DNA of 64,000 nt from Neptuniibacter marinus (GCF_001597725.1 NZ_LUTR01000002.1:1-64000); one strand, 5' to 3'; positions 17,276-26,568 are shown, numbered from the stretch's first letter. Program-made: numbers and translations. Notes: generated by a model not told the origin, from the sequence alone.

Positions 17276-18547
17276 TTGGAAGACGCATCGATAGGATTTC
17301 TCCTTGGAATACTCTGTTTCTTAATTTTATGCTCTGCATTTTTCTCCAGTTCAGAAACCGGAATGATGTCGCTCAACCGATACAGGCTGAAACATCTGGT
17401 CAAGAAAAAGCACCGTGGAGCACGTAAAGCCAGCAAATTACTTGAACGCCCCGATCGTTTGATTGGCGTTATTCTGATTGGTAACAACTTCGTTAATATC
17501 TTAGCCTCAGCAATAGCTACTGTTATATGCGTTAGATTATGGGGCGATACAGGAATTATGATCGCCACTTTCGGGCTAACATTAATCATTCTTATTTTTG
17601 CGGAAGTTTCACCAAAGACAATGGCTGCGCTCTATCCAGAAAGAATCGCTTTCCCTGCGTCTTATCTTCTTGCACCGCTATTAAAAATATCCTACCCACT
17701 GGTATGGGTGATAAACGGTATTACAAACACTTTTCTGCGCTTATTTGGGGTCAATGTAACTGGTGACAATAATCACCACCTAAGCACTGAAGAGCTTAGA
17801 ACATTAGTTAATGAGGCCGGCGCCCTACTTCCACAAAACAACCAAAGCATGTTGTTAGGGGTATTAGAGCTGTCTGAAGTAACAGTAAATGACATTATGA
17901 TCCCTCGCAACGAAGTAATGGGGATCGACCTAGATGATGATATTGATACGATTATTAACCGTTTGAGCAATACCGAGCATACCCGCCTACCTGTTTACCA
18001 AGGTGAGCTTAACAAGGTGGTGGGTATTCTCCATATGCGTAACCTTGCGCAGGTATTCCATGAAGGAAAAGTAACAAAAGCAGCGATTCTTCAGGTTATA
18101 CGAGAACCTTACTTTGTACCTGAAAGCACGCCGCTAGAAACCCAGTTGGTCCACTTTCAATCACAAAACCGTCGTATCGGCTTAGTGGTCGATGAATATG
18201 GCGATATCCAAGGCATCGTGACCTTAGAAGATATATTAGAAGAGATTGTCGGAGAGCTATCGTCTAGCCCTAGAGAGGCCGATCAAGATATATTTCCACA
18301 AGAAGATGGCAGCTATTATATTGAAGGCAGTGCCTATATTCGCGATGTTAACAAAGCGCTGGATTGGAACTTACCTACCGATGGCCCAAAAACAATGAAT
18401 GGCTTGATTACGGAAACCCTGGAATCCATTCCTGAAGCTAACGTCTGCTTGCAACTAATGCACTATCATATCGAGACGCTTCAAATCAGCGACAATGTAA
18501 TCAAGACCGCTCGAATAATCGCCTTTGAAAAAGAGCAAGAAGACTAG
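17276..18547 (+). CDS. CNNM/CorC-type membrane protein with CBS domains (YfjD family)
   Basis: 423 residues, normal for YfjD. The start is TTG at 17276 (no in-frame ATG fits; an ATG at 17243 runs into a stop). A DUF21 membrane domain opens with FFSSSETGMMSLNRYRL (~residue 24); two CBS domains follow (IMIPRNEVMGID at ~205 and VVDEYGDIQGIVTLEDILEE at ~305) and a C-terminal CorC_HlyC domain. The family is linked to Mg2+/Co2+ handling. The ypjD-yfjD order beside ffh is conserved. Confidence 0.9.
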   Translation: MEDASIGFLLGILCFLILCSAFFSSSETGMMSLNRYRLKHLVKKKHRGARKASKLLERPDRLIGVILIGNNFVNILASAIATVICVRLWGDTGIMIATFGLTLIILIFAEVSPKTMAALYPERIAFPASYLLAPLLKISYPLVWVINGITNTFLRLFGVNVTGDNNHHLSTEELRTLVNEAGALLPQNNQSMLLGVLELSEVTVNDIMIPRNEVMGIDLDDDIDTIINRLSNTEHTRLPVYQGELNKVVGILHMRNLAQVFHEGKVTKAAILQVIREPYFVPESTPLETQLVHFQSQNRRIGLVVDEYGDIQGIVTLEDILEEIVGELSSSPREADQDIFPQEDGSYYIEGSAYIRDVNKALDWNLPTDGPKTMNGLITETLESIPEANVCLQLMHYHIETLQISDNVIKTARIIAFEKEQED

Positions 18548-18605
18548 CTCCTCTTTAATATAAGGGTTGAGCTTCGAGAGAAGCTGGTGCTCAATCCGAC
18601 CTATA

Positions 18606-18911
18606 TTATTCTCGCTCCAACCTATCCCTTACGCTTTGAACTTTATCATTCATTGTTTGCTCACGGTCGGTTCGCGTACCTAAACGCATAGAGGTTGTTA
18701 TCCGTGGCGCGCCCATCTCATGTATTATTTCATGACAGCGTTTGACTGCTGCCATCACTTCATCCCAATCCCCTTCCACATTAGTGCCATAGGCATGCAT
18801 CTCATGCTCCAACTGAGCATCATTTAGAACACGCTGACAGGCTGCGACATATTTTGAGACTGATACACCTACCCCTAAAGGCACAATGCAAATATCGATC
18901 ATCACATTCAT
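18606..18911 (-). CDS. MTH1187/YkoF-type thiamine-binding family protein (UPF0045)
   Basis: 101 residues from ATG 18911 (an alternative TTG at 18917 is unlikely). The pattern IDICIVPLGVGVSVSKYVA ... EMHAYGTNVEGDWDEVMAAV ... RITTSMRLGTRTD is that of UPF0045, a small ferredoxin-like fold; relatives bind thiamine-type ligands. It is followed by DUF1289, carbonic-anhydrase and Nudix genes on the same strand, 12-18 bp apart, likely one operon led by the Nudix gene. Confidence 0.85.
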   Translation of the reverse strand: MNVMIDICIVPLGVGVSVSKYVAACQRVLNDAQLEHEMHAYGTNVEGDWDEVMAAVKRCHEIIHEMGAPRITTSMRLGTRTDREQTMNDKVQSVRDRLERE

Positions 18912-18929
18912 AACCAACAGACCCTAAAA

Positions 18930-19121
18930 TTATTCTGAAAAATCGCCCGACTCTCGCTGTTTGATCTTTTTCCAAACATCGATCTTCTCTTCATTGGTGT
19001 AAACACCCCACTCAGCTATCTCGATACCACTACGCTGACAAGCAATACAAAGGTCATTTTCATCGAGTGCACATACGCCAACACAAGGGTTTGGGATAGG
19101 TTTGTTTATCTGTTCTGTCAT
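18930..19121 (-). CDS. DUF1289 family small Cys-rich protein
   Basis: 63 residues. NPCVGVCALDENDLCIACQRS contains the conserved C-x3-C...C-x2-C set of DUF1289, followed by EIAEWGVYTNEEK, as in the family. Four Cys suggest a bound metal or Fe-S centre, which is not demonstrated. It lies 3 bp downstream of the gamma carbonic anhydrase gene. Confidence 0.9.
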   Translation of the reverse strand: MTEQINKPIPNPCVGVCALDENDLCIACQRSGIEIAEWGVYTNEEKIDVWKKIKQRESGDFSE

Positions 19122-19124
19122 TAC

Positions 19125-19649
19125 TTAGCCTTGCCGCTCTAAACTACGATTGTAACGGCGCATATTATCAACATAATGCTCAGCATTCTTTGTTAACTCA
19201 GCTACCTGCTCTACCGATAAGCTACGCTTTATTTTTGCAGGTGATCCCACTACTAACGAATAGTCCGGAATTTGCATACCTTCAGTGACTAAAGCGTTTG
19301 CACCAATCAAACAACCTTTGCCTATTTTAGCCCCGTTCAAAACAACAGCATTAATACCGATCAAGGAACCATCTCCTACCTCACAACCATGTAACATGGC
19401 CTGATGCCCCACTGTCACATTTGAACCTATACGCAAGGTAAACCCGGGATCAGTATGTAAAACTGCACCATCCTGGATATTTGAACCTGAGCCGATGATA
19501 ATGGGGTCATTATCACCACGGATCACCACATTAAACCAGACACTACTGCAATCATGCAGCTCAACATTACCGATAACCGTCGCGTTTTCTGCCACAAAAT
19601 GCTCTTTACCTATTAATCTGACACTTTGCTCTTCAAGGGAATACAACAT
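19125..19649 (-). CDS. Gamma-class carbonic anhydrase-like protein (YrdA/PaaY family)
   Basis: 174 residues of left-handed beta-helix hexapeptide repeats. The three metal-binding His are in AVLHTDPG (~residue 63) and [12 protein letters not shown] (~87, ~92). The C-terminal helix is [13 protein letters not shown]...YVDNMRRY. Family members have three-fold symmetry with Zn/Fe at subunit interfaces; not all are active carbonic anhydrases. It is in a four-gene minus-strand operon with Nudix, DUF1289 and UPF0045 genes. Confidence 0.9.
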   Translation of the reverse strand: MLYSLEEQSVRLIGKEHFVAENATVIGNVELHDCSSVWFNVVIRGDNDPIIIGSGSNIQDGAVLHTDPGFTLRIGSNVTVGHQAMLHGCEVGDGSLIGINAVVLNGAKIGKGCLIGANALVTEGMQIPDYSLVVGSPAKIKRSLSVEQVAELTKNAEHYVDNMRRYNRSLERQG

Positions 19650-19660
19650 TACGGCTCCTC

Positions 19661-20266
19661 CTAGTCACGTAAAAAATGTCTAACTGCATATTCAGGCCTC
19701 GGTTTCATTGGAATATCAGCACCGCACCCTTCATTTAAAAGCTCAACCAACATATAAGCCGTTAAGCCCCAAATAATATGTCCTTGATACTCCCATGCGG
19801 GAACATAAAGTGATTTTCCCTTAAAGCGTATTTCATCTGTTGAGTAACGCTGATCCGCCAAGAAAAAACTTAGCGGGACACTAAATATCTCATCAAGTTC
19901 ACCTAAGTTCGGTACAAGCTCAACCGTTTTAGGCACAACGCCCACCCAAGGCGTAACCTGCAAACCGTGCTTAGAAAGCACTTGCCCTAAAGGACCGATA
20001 ACATCAACCAATGAAGGCTGCAAACCCACCTCTTCATGAGCTTCACGCAACGCGGTAAACAATAGATCCGTATCGGTCTCATCATATTTACCGCCCGGAA
20101 ATGCTATCTCACCACTATGGGTTGAGAGTGTGGCGGCTCGTTTAGTTAGAATAACTTCTGGATCATCATCATCCGTTAATGCAATAAGGACACTGGCTTG
20201 CGGTCGGTTTGATGAAAACCGAGCGGGGGTGAATCCAGTTAAACGTTTTCGTATAGTCGTTATCAT
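19661..20266 (-). CDS. CoA pyrophosphatase-type Nudix hydrolase (NudL-like)
   Basis: 201 residues. The Nudix box is [25 protein letters not shown] (residues ~58-82, within the motif G-x5-E-x7-RE-x2-EE-x-G), preceded by the [20 protein letters not shown] motif typical of the CoA-hydrolysing subfamily. Family members split CoA into 3',5'-ADP and phosphopantetheine. It starts the minus-strand operon and is divergent from a second Nudix gene. Confidence 0.88.
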   Translation of the reverse strand: MITTIRKRLTGFTPARFSSNRPQASVLIALTDDDDPEVILTKRAATLSTHSGEIAFPGGKYDETDTDLLFTALREAHEEVGLQPSLVDVIGPLGQVLSKHGLQVTPWVGVVPKTVELVPNLGELDEIFSVPLSFFLADQRYSTDEIRFKGKSLYVPAWEYQGHIIWGLTAYMLVELLNEGCGADIPMKPRPEYAVRHFLRD

Positions 20267-20413
20267 ATAAATATCATTATTATTCGCTATGCTTTAATCA
20301 TACCCCTAAGCACAGCGACAAATTAAGTAAGATTTTATAGACTCTCAATCTCTTTGCGATATTTATAATCTATAGATTCGCAAACTACTCAGTAGCACGC
20401 TTAAGGATGTAGG

Positions 20414-20953
20414 ATGAAATTTTGTTCCAATTGCGCCAACCCTCTTCGCTTAGGCATCCCCGACGAAGACAATTTACCGCGTCATATTTGTGATAACTGC
20501 GAGACAATTTATTACCAAAACCCCAACGTTATCACCGGCTGTTTACCGGTTTATCAAGATAAGGTCTTACTCTGCAAACGCGCAATTGAACCCAGAAAAG
20601 GCTACTGGACACTGCCCGCAGGATTTATGGAAAACAATGAATCCACTATGGAAGGAGCATTACGGGAAACCTATGAAGAAGCCAATGCTCACGTCAACAT
20701 CAGCCATCTCTATACCTTAACTTCTATTGTTCACGTTAATCAGGTGCAACTTATCTATCTCGCCCATTTAGACAAGCCAGAATATGCACCGAGCAATGAA
20801 TCCCTGGAGGTTGAACTGTTTAGCGAAAAGGAGATTCCTTGGGATGACCTTGCCTTTTCCACTATTAAAAACGCCCTCAACTTCTACTTTGAAGATCAAA
20901 AACAAGGAAAGTTCCCTTTAAGAGAGCTAACTATAGATAGTAATAAAGACTAA
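20414..20953 (+). CDS. Nudix hydrolase with N-terminal zinc ribbon
   Basis: 179 residues. CSNCANP and CDNCETIYY (residues 4-32) form a Cys4 zinc ribbon; the Nudix box GFMENNESTMEGALRETYEE starts at ~76, with Ala replacing the usual final Gly (EEANA). This resembles the ribbon-Nudix part of NudC-type NADH pyrophosphatases but lacks the NudC N-terminal domain and is shorter than the usual ~260-280; the substrate is therefore not assigned. Confidence 0.88.
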   Translation: MKFCSNCANPLRLGIPDEDNLPRHICDNCETIYYQNPNVITGCLPVYQDKVLLCKRAIEPRKGYWTLPAGFMENNESTMEGALRETYEEANAHVNISHLYTLTSIVHVNQVQLIYLAHLDKPEYAPSNESLEVELFSEKEIPWDDLAFSTIKNALNFYFEDQKQGKFPLRELTIDSNKD

Positions 20954-20999
20954 CTTCCCTTTAAGTCCGACTATAGCAACACTATTAGCGTGACAAACA

Positions 21000-21021
21000 G
21001 CCGCATGCGGCAGGATGCCGC
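21000..21021 (+). promoter_or_regulatory. Two overlapping alternative hairpins in the TonB-receptor leader
   Basis: GCCGCATGCGGC (21000-21011) is a perfect 12-bp palindrome, and GCGGCAggaTGCCGC (21007-21021) is a second perfect stem sharing its bases, so only one can form at a time. They lie 78 bp before the receptor start and 47 bp after the Nudix stop. Could be an attenuator-like switch, or simply a terminator lacking a T-run. Confidence 0.4.
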
Positions 21022-21098
21022 GCGACACTGTGCCACATTGTTAGCGTACTAAAAATCACTTATTTTCCGCGCCAATATATATTTAGGACGGAAATCAC

Positions 21099-23261
21099 AT
21101 GTCACTATGTCAGCCCCCCTTCCCCACCAAAAAAACAGCTATTCTCATTTCGGCAATGATTGCTCCTCTCTCGGTTTTTGCCGATGAAGACTCAGCCTCA
21201 AAAGTAACGCCCGAAATACTTCCAGATAAGATTACGGTCACAGCTACCCGAGCAGAAAGAAGCTCAGCTGAAGTACCCGAAAGTATTGCGATTATTGATC
21301 AAGCTCGACTCGAACAAGAGAATATGACCAACATTGCCAATGCACTAAAAGGCACACCCGGTGTATTAATTGAATCCACTAGCGGCGGTTATAGCTCACG
21401 CATGATAGTTCGTGGCGCAGGATTAAAAGCACAGTACGGTATACGAGAGATCATGGTGCTTAGGGATGGTGTACCTATTACCGATCCTGATAGCTTCACG
21501 CGTATGGATTTTATCGACACCCAAGATATTGAACAGATCGAGGTCAGCAAAGGCCCAGGCAATATTTATGCACCGGGCTCCACCGGTGGCGCAATCCATA
21601 TTATTTCAAAATCTGTTTTTGATGATAGGCGTGATCAAATAACACTGGGTACTGGTGAATTTGGACAGAGCAATCTTCATCTACGTAAATCATTTATGTC
21701 CGAGGAGGGTAATGCACTCGCCATTACTGCATCCCACCGAAAAGCAGATAATGATTGGCGCGAGCATAATGATTTTGAATCCAACCAGTTCAGTATAAAG
21801 AGCGGTTTCCTCCCATCAGACAACAGCGAATTAGAGACTGAATTCAGCTATACAAAAGCGCAGCTCAATCTGCCCGGCAGCATGAACGAAAGCCAGTTTG
21901 AAGAGTACAAACGTACAGGTAAACAAACAGACAACAGCAGCGCCTTTAAAAACTCTGCCCGCAACTCTGAGATCTTCTTTTTCAATAGCCGCCTAAATGT
22001 AGATTTGGGCGCCATCACATTGAAACCCCGTATTTACTATAACCACTGGAGTCATTTTCATCCCGTTACAGGCGTCATCAATGACACCCCCGGCGTCGAT
22101 ATCTGGGGAACCGATCTAGAACTTGCTTATGCTCATAACCTGATAGGTAAAGACAGTTTAGTCGGTGGGATTACCTATCGCCAAGACCGCAATATAGGCG
22201 CACAAAAATACGCTTATGCCGATATACTTACAGCAGGCCCCACTTTAATCAGCACTCTCTCGGATAGAAAGGGTGAATTACTAGAAGAACAAAATGAAAT
22301 AAATACCGTTTACGGATTCTTCTTACAAGAAAACCTACGCCCCAACGACAGACTACTAATTGATGCAGGCTTCAGATTTGATCACATCAAAGTCGAACAA
22401 GAAACATGGAATAGCGATACCTCATATAACTATGGCATGGGCGGTTATCTAACCATTCCGGGCAGTGGCGGCAACAGTGAAATGCAACATAGCTTTGATC
22501 TGTTCTCACCACGCGTTGGTGTTAGTTACAAACTCAACAACAACCTCACCCTGTTCGGTAACTTAGCGCAAGGCGAGCAAGTGCCGTTTGCAAGCGAGCT
22601 AGAAAGCAATTCCGATCTTAAAAACTCAACGAGCCGCAGTTTTGAAGTGGGCTTAAAAGGTCGCGCCTCCAGATGGCAGTTTGACTTAAATGCCTATATC
22701 AGCGAAGTAGAAGATGAGATTATTAACGTCCGCACGAACGGCGAAAGCATCTACCAAAATGCAGGTAGCACAGATAAAAAGGGCATAGAGTTTAGCGGTG
22801 CATTAAACGTATTAGAGAAACAACTCCCAGGAGAATTATCACTCGGATTCAATTACGCCTATAGTGATTACACTTATAACGACTTCTCTGAAATTGTTTA
22901 CATTATGGGCGTTCCTGATAACTTTGACCGCTCAGGCAATCAACTACCCTTTGTGCCAAAACACTACTACAGCATCAATGCAAACTATACACACCCATCT
23001 GGCATAAAAGCCCGGTTACAAGCCGACAGCTGGGGCGAATATTATCTAGATAACGCAAATAGCGAAAAATACGGCGGCTATGACTTTGTCACTAGCGTTA
23101 ATATTGGCTACACAAAAGGTCCTCACGATGTAAGCCTAAACATCCAAAACCTATTTGATAAGCGTTACGCTGTAGAAGCACTAAAAGATACTAGTGGTGA
23201 AAAAACCTTTTCACCAGGAGCGCCTCGATCAGCCATGTTGAGCTATCGTTACCAATTCTAA
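21099..23261 (+). CDS. TonB-dependent outer-membrane receptor
   Basis: 720 residues. Signal peptide to about 29 (SAMIAPLSVFADED), TonB-box-like DKITVTATR at ~44, plug domain (EVPESIAIIDQARLEQ ... GGYSSRMIVRGAGLK ... KGPGNIYAPGSTGGAIHI), a 22-strand barrel, and the terminal LSYRYQF with C-terminal Phe required for Bam assembly. The ligand cannot be identified; the receptor faces an exbBD-tonB operon with a membrane Fe-S protein at 24164-28414, which suggests a metal or metal chelate. No Fur box was recognised upstream. Confidence 0.93.
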   Translation: MSLCQPPFPTKKTAILISAMIAPLSVFADEDSASKVTPEILPDKITVTATRAERSSAEVPESIAIIDQARLEQENMTNIANALKGTPGVLIESTSGGYSSRMIVRGAGLKAQYGIREIMVLRDGVPITDPDSFTRMDFIDTQDIEQIEVSKGPGNIYAPGSTGGAIHIISKSVFDDRRDQITLGTGEFGQSNLHLRKSFMSEEGNALAITASHRKADNDWREHNDFESNQFSIKSGFLPSDNSELETEFSYTKAQLNLPGSMNESQFEEYKRTGKQTDNSSAFKNSARNSEIFFFNSRLNVDLGAITLKPRIYYNHWSHFHPVTGVINDTPGVDIWGTDLELAYAHNLIGKDSLVGGITYRQDRNIGAQKYAYADILTAGPTLISTLSDRKGELLEEQNEINTVYGFFLQENLRPNDRLLIDAGFRFDHIKVEQETWNSDTSYNYGMGGYLTIPGSGGNSEMQHSFDLFSPRVGVSYKLNNNLTLFGNLAQGEQVPFASELESNSDLKNSTSRSFEVGLKGRASRWQFDLNAYISEVEDEIINVRTNGESIYQNAGSTDKKGIEFSGALNVLEKQLPGELSLGFNYAYSDYTYNDFSEIVYIMGVPDNFDRSGNQLPFVPKHYYSINANYTHPSGIKARLQADSWGEYYLDNANSEKYGGYDFVTSVNIGYTKGPHDVSLNIQNLFDKRYAVEALKDTSGEKTFSPGAPRSAMLSYRYQF

Positions 23262-23283
23262 ATCGTACCTTTAACCCCCCACC

Positions 23284-23312
23284 AAAAAGTCATCGTAAAA
23301 GATGGCTTTTTT
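23284..23312 (+). terminator. Terminator of the TonB-dependent receptor gene
   Basis: AAAAAGTCATC pairs with GATGGCTTTTTT, followed by TA; 23 bp after the stop. Confidence 0.85.
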
Positions 23313-23437
23313 ATAAGCTTTTCAGAAACAGCCCCGCTCCAACTAAAATCAACGCCAAGTAAGCACCCATTCTTCGATCTCACTTAATAATAACGTGAAT
23401 AGCACCGATCCTAGTTTTCTTACAAAAACACGCCGAT

Positions 23438-23704
23438 CTATTTAACTTTCTCCTGCCATTCCAAATCACCGATTTGAACTTTCAACCATTCAAATCCAAT
23501 TCGCTTAGCGACGGCTGCCGCCCCATCTAAGCTTTTAAATTCTCGCTCTTTTTTAGAACGCTGAAGCTCAAGTGTAAAAACCTCCTCCTGTTTCGTAACA
23601 AATTTAAGCGTCCATCCCCGTGCCATAGAGATAGGCATTGCTTGGCATGAATCAAACACACCCGCCTTAAATAAAAGCCTTACTTCCTTTTCTTGCATTT
23701 TCAT
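23438..23704 (-). CDS. Small protein resembling plasmid partition-associated proteins
   Basis: 88 residues. The pattern GWTLKFVTK ... LELQRSKKEREFKSLDGAAAVAKRIGF is like small KfrB/ParC-type partition-associated proteins seen on plasmids and integrative elements; I base this on general pattern only. It stands alone in a low-GC gap between the TonB receptor and tonB, on the minus strand, and may be a remnant of a mobile element. Confidence 0.5.
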   Translation of the reverse strand: MKMQEKEVRLLFKAGVFDSCQAMPISMARGWTLKFVTKQEEVFTLELQRSKKEREFKSLDGAAAVAKRIGFEWLKVQIGDLEWQEKVK

Positions 23705-24163
23705 TTACTCCTTTTGAAGGATCATTTAACTTATATGATTATTATATATTTTATATTGATAAATCACAAATAAATTAAGATAATTATCAACATGTAACCT
23801 ATTGAAATATAAGAGAAAAAAAGAAAAACAAGAAGCGCAATACTCTCTTCTTCAAAATAATGTAAGGCATTGAAATATAAGGACTTTATAGGCTTGCTTT
23901 GACTTGAAAAGATTTCAATAAAAACAGAAAAACAATGATTAAAAGTAATTACACGAATAATCATAATTAATTTATGAAAAATCAAAAATAAACTGTAAAT
24001 TTATAAAAAGAGGGGTTAAATAAAGAAGTAATCACTAAAATAAGGCACAAACAGTCCGAAATAGCTGAAGCTGCTCAACTATAAAAACGTCTATCTGTTA
24101 GATGGATAAATATGAAAGGAGCAAGTATCTCAGAAGGAAGATACAAACAAAGCGCAGCCAAGG
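23705..24163. other. AT-rich gene-free gap
   Basis: Strongly AT-rich compared with its surroundings. A 73-codon hydrophobic minus frame (23764-23985) is no better than chance in such sequence and I do not call it. Nothing else recognised; the composition plus the neighbouring plasmid-like gene suggests foreign or decayed DNA. Confidence 0.5.
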
Positions 24164-24868
24164 CTATCGGATAATCTTATACTGCAACGCCAACTCATAA
24201 TTAAACGAGACAGCGCCATTTAACAACTCAGAAGGAATAGATATAGGTAAAGATCGCTTGATCGAAGCTAAAGTACTTTTATAAAACAAACGATTTCCAT
24301 CAATCCACTCAAAACTCTGCAGGTAGCCCTCGTTATTCAAGGTTAAACGGAAGCTCACCCGCCCTTGAATCCCTCGTTTAAGTGCACGACTGGGGTACTG
24401 TTTATTTTTGTCTATGCGCCGAACCAACTCAGCAAGCAAACGATCCCGCTGCTCAGCCTTACTTATAATAGGTAGATCATTTGGCACCACGGACTCAAGC
24501 TGAGGCTGAGGCTGAGGCTGAGGCTGAGGCTGAGGCTGAGGCTGAGGCTGAGCAGCCTGATTATCCTTAGACTTTAACGGTTCGGCTGGCTTTGGCTTTG
24601 GCTTTGGCTTTGGCTTTGGCTTTTCAATTTTAGGTGGCAATTCGGCAATAGGAACTACCGATTTTTCTAACGCAGAGGTGTTAGGTACGGGGGCGGGTAT
24701 AGGTTTGGAAACATTGATGCGAACAGCAGCATAACTTGGCATTAACTCCTGCGTTTGCTCCACTTTGGTATGCTGCAGTTTATAGCCAACAACCCCATGA
24801 ATACCAAGTGAAAAAAGAACGCCTACGGCAAAAATAAGGCGGTGATAAGGTTTAATCGGGACAGACAT
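24164..24868 (-). CDS. tonB: TonB energy-transducing protein
   Basis: 234 residues. N-terminal transmembrane anchor (LIFAVGVLFSLGIHGVVGY), a periplasm-spanning PK/PQ-rich linker (residues ~80-125, alternating Lys-Pro then Gln-Pro), and a C-terminal TonB domain (RIDKNKQYPSRALKRGIQGRV ... EWIDGN). The linker is encoded by perfect 6-bp tandem repeats (see 24497-24622). It transmits proton-motive force from ExbBD to outer-membrane receptors; the nearby 21099-23261 receptor is the likely partner. Start codon overlaps the exbD stop. Confidence 0.95.
   Translation of the reverse strand: MSVPIKPYHRLIFAVGVLFSLGIHGVVGYKLQHTKVEQTQELMPSYAAVRINVSKPIPAPVPNTSALEKSVVPIAELPPKIEKPKPKPKPKPKPAEPLKSKDNQAAQPQPQPQPQPQPQPQPQLESVVPNDLPIISKAEQRDRLLAELVRRIDKNKQYPSRALKRGIQGRVSFRLTLNNEGYLQSFEWIDGNRLFYKSTLASIKRSLPISIPSELLNGAVSFNYELALQYKIIR
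24497..24622 (-). repeat. Two 6-bp tandem repeat tracts within tonB
   Basis: About nine units of CTGAGG (24497-24552, encoding Pro-Gln) and about six of GGCTTT (24586-24622, encoding Lys-Pro). Repeat unit is a multiple of three, so gain or loss of units changes linker length without frameshift. Confidence 0.85.
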
Positions 24869-25269
24869 TAAAGAGACTCTGTAACTATATCTATGCTAGA
24901 TATTCCCACCAAGCGTGCACTATCTAATACATGAACAAGCTTGCTATAACTCACCTCTTGATCGGCTTTTAACTGCAAGATTATCTCAGGGTTTTTACCC
25001 TGTTCCACCTTCAAACGCTCGCGCAACATATGAGCATGTAAGGCTTCTCCATCAATAAAATAGATTCCCGCCGCATCAATACTCACAGTAACAATGTCCT
25101 CAACATGGGTATCCATCGCACTTTCCGCGCTAGGTAGTTGTAGCGCAATCTGCTTTTCATCAACAAAGTGCGCGGTCAGCATAAAAAACACCAGTAAAAG
25201 AAAAACTATATCTATTAATGGGGTTAAATTTAGGATCCCATGCTGTTGAACAGGAGACTTATATCGCAC
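24868..25269 (-). CDS. exbD: ExbD-type biopolymer transporter
   Basis: 133 residues, GTG start at 25269. N-terminal NLTPLIDIVFLLLVFFML holds the transmembrane segment with the conserved Asp (LIDIVF) required for proton coupling; the rest is periplasmic (ALHAHMLRERLKVEQGKNP...IVTESL). Together with ExbB it forms the motor that energises TonB. It overlaps exbB by 11 bp and tonB by one base, so the three are co-translated. Confidence 0.93.
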   Translation of the reverse strand: MRYKSPVQQHGILNLTPLIDIVFLLLVFFMLTAHFVDEKQIALQLPSAESAMDTHVEDIVTVSIDAAGIYFIDGEALHAHMLRERLKVEQGKNPEIILQLKADQEVSYSKLVHVLDSARLVGISSIDIVTESL

Positions 25270-25870
25270 TAACAGCTACCTCAGGAACGCTCGACGACTC
25301 CAGGTCATGATGATCCAATACTAGCGCAGCCGCTTTTTGCAACCGCCAGTGATAGCGTGCCAGAGCAGACTCAAGAAAGTGCAGAAAGATTAATAACGGA
25401 ATGGCGACAGCCAACCCAACACCCGTTGTAAGCATCGCCTCCCATATACCACCTGCTAGTGCGGTCGCATCCACCTTACCACCTGCATTTTCAATGACTT
25501 GAAACGCTTTTATCATGCCAGCAATAGTACCTAGCAAACCCAACAAAGGTGCAGTGTTTGCTAGAATAGACACAGTTTTAAGGCCCGTTTCAAATACCTT
25601 GATCTCGTTATAAATCAGATGGGTAGCGGCCGCTCGAAGCTCAGGCCCATGAGCATGCCGTTTTTGTTTCTGCTGTAATTTAACAACAACTCTTTTTTCA
25701 GCGCTCTCCTTCCACTGAGAGATAGGCTGTTCCAGCTTTACCCGTCGTGTAAATAGGAGTTGTAAGTAACGCCCTGCCAAAATAGAAAACCCAATAACGG
25801 AATAGGCAACCAAAATCCATACTATAGGTCCGCCTTTATCTATCCACATCATCCTGGAATACCTCGCCAT
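25259..25870 (-). CDS. exbB: ExbB/MotA/TolQ proton channel protein
   Basis: 203 residues, three transmembrane segments (about 13-33, 105-130, 145-172). Hallmarks are LLGLLGTIAGMIKAFQVIE (~105-123) and the TTGVGLAVAIPLLIF motif. It overlaps the upstream membrane protein by 22 bp; an internal start at 25852 (MMWIDKGG) would reduce this overlap to 4 bp and is equally plausible. Partners ExbD and TonB follow directly. Confidence 0.92.
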   Translation of the reverse strand: MARYSRMMWIDKGGPIVWILVAYSVIGFSILAGRYLQLLFTRRVKLEQPISQWKESAEKRVVVKLQQKQKRHAHGPELRAAATHLIYNEIKVFETGLKTVSILANTAPLLGLLGTIAGMIKAFQVIENAGGKVDATALAGGIWEAMLTTGVGLAVAIPLLIFLHFLESALARYHWRLQKAAALVLDHHDLESSSVPEVAVSAI

Positions 25871-26568
25871 GCCGTATTAACCGCTACTAGAACCAACATT
25901 AATGCGCCGGTGCGTGTTAATCCTGCTTGCCACTGAACCAATTGATTTCTCAACTCCTTACCCAGTAACGCCACCCCGTAACGGACTAATAAACTAGGAA
26001 TCACGATGGCGCCCAAACCAAAGCTAAGAGAAATAGCGCCTCCCCAAACGAGGTCTGCACTTTGCGCAGCAGCAGCAAGCAAGCCAAGCAGTGGGATACA
26101 AGGATTTAACGCCAACGAGAAACCAAGCATACTCAACTGCCATGCGTTACGTGCATCAAGCGGCTGTGCATCAGAAGCGATAAGATTGTCACTTTTAGAC
26201 CCAGTAGGTTGATGAACACCGGCACTTGAACATTTTTTTTCACCTGCCTGTCGCCACATTTTTAGTGCTAACCACAAGCTAACGACTGCAGCAAAAATGG
26301 GCACTAAGGGATGTGCAAGGTAGCTCTTTATAATACCGCCAAGCAATGCAGCACTTGTTCCCATGCATAGATAACCCAAAAGACGACCTGACATGAAAGG
26401 CAGTACCACCTCGACAAAAGGTCGCTGAGCGCCAGGCCCAAGTAAAACAGGGCCTAAATAAGGTAAGCAGCTTAGATTACATGGCCCTGTACCAAAGCTA
26501 AGGCCGATTAAAAAAGCGGAGAAAGTCGCAGCAACAAACCCTAACTGCAATAGGTCTGCGCTCATCAT
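25849..26568 (-). CDS. CcdA/TauE-like membrane protein of possible thiol or electron transport
   Basis: 239 residues with about six hydrophobic segments. It has the twin Cys/Pro signatures of DsbD/CcdA-type transporters: FGTGPCNLSCLPYLGPVLL (residues ~26-44) and ALNPCIPLLGLLA (~153-165), each at the start of a membrane half. Databases often label such proteins sulfite exporter TauE/SafE-like. Wedged between a NapH-type Fe-S protein and ExbB, overlapping both, so it probably works with them; electron delivery to a periplasmic metal or haem step is inference. Confidence 0.7.
   Translation of the reverse strand: MMSADLLQLGFVAATFSAFLIGLSFGTGPCNLSCLPYLGPVLLGPGAQRPFVEVVLPFMSGRLLGYLCMGTSAALLGGIIKSYLAHPLVPIFAAVVSLWLALKMWRQAGEKKCSSAGVHQPTGSKSDNLIASDAQPLDARNAWQLSMLGFSLALNPCIPLLGLLAAAAQSADLVWGGAISLSFGLGAIVIPSLLVRYGVALLGKELRNQLVQWQAGLTRTGALMLVLVAVNTAWRGIPG

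Noticed and set aside
21000-21098. Cobalamin riboswitch before the TonB-dependent receptor
   Set aside because: The hairpins and a GCCAC-like stretch looked suggestive, but the conserved B12-box is not found.
23764-23985. 73-codon hydrophobic minus-strand frame
   Set aside because: The sequence is very AT-rich, which makes hydrophobic open frames likely by chance; no ribosome site or motif.
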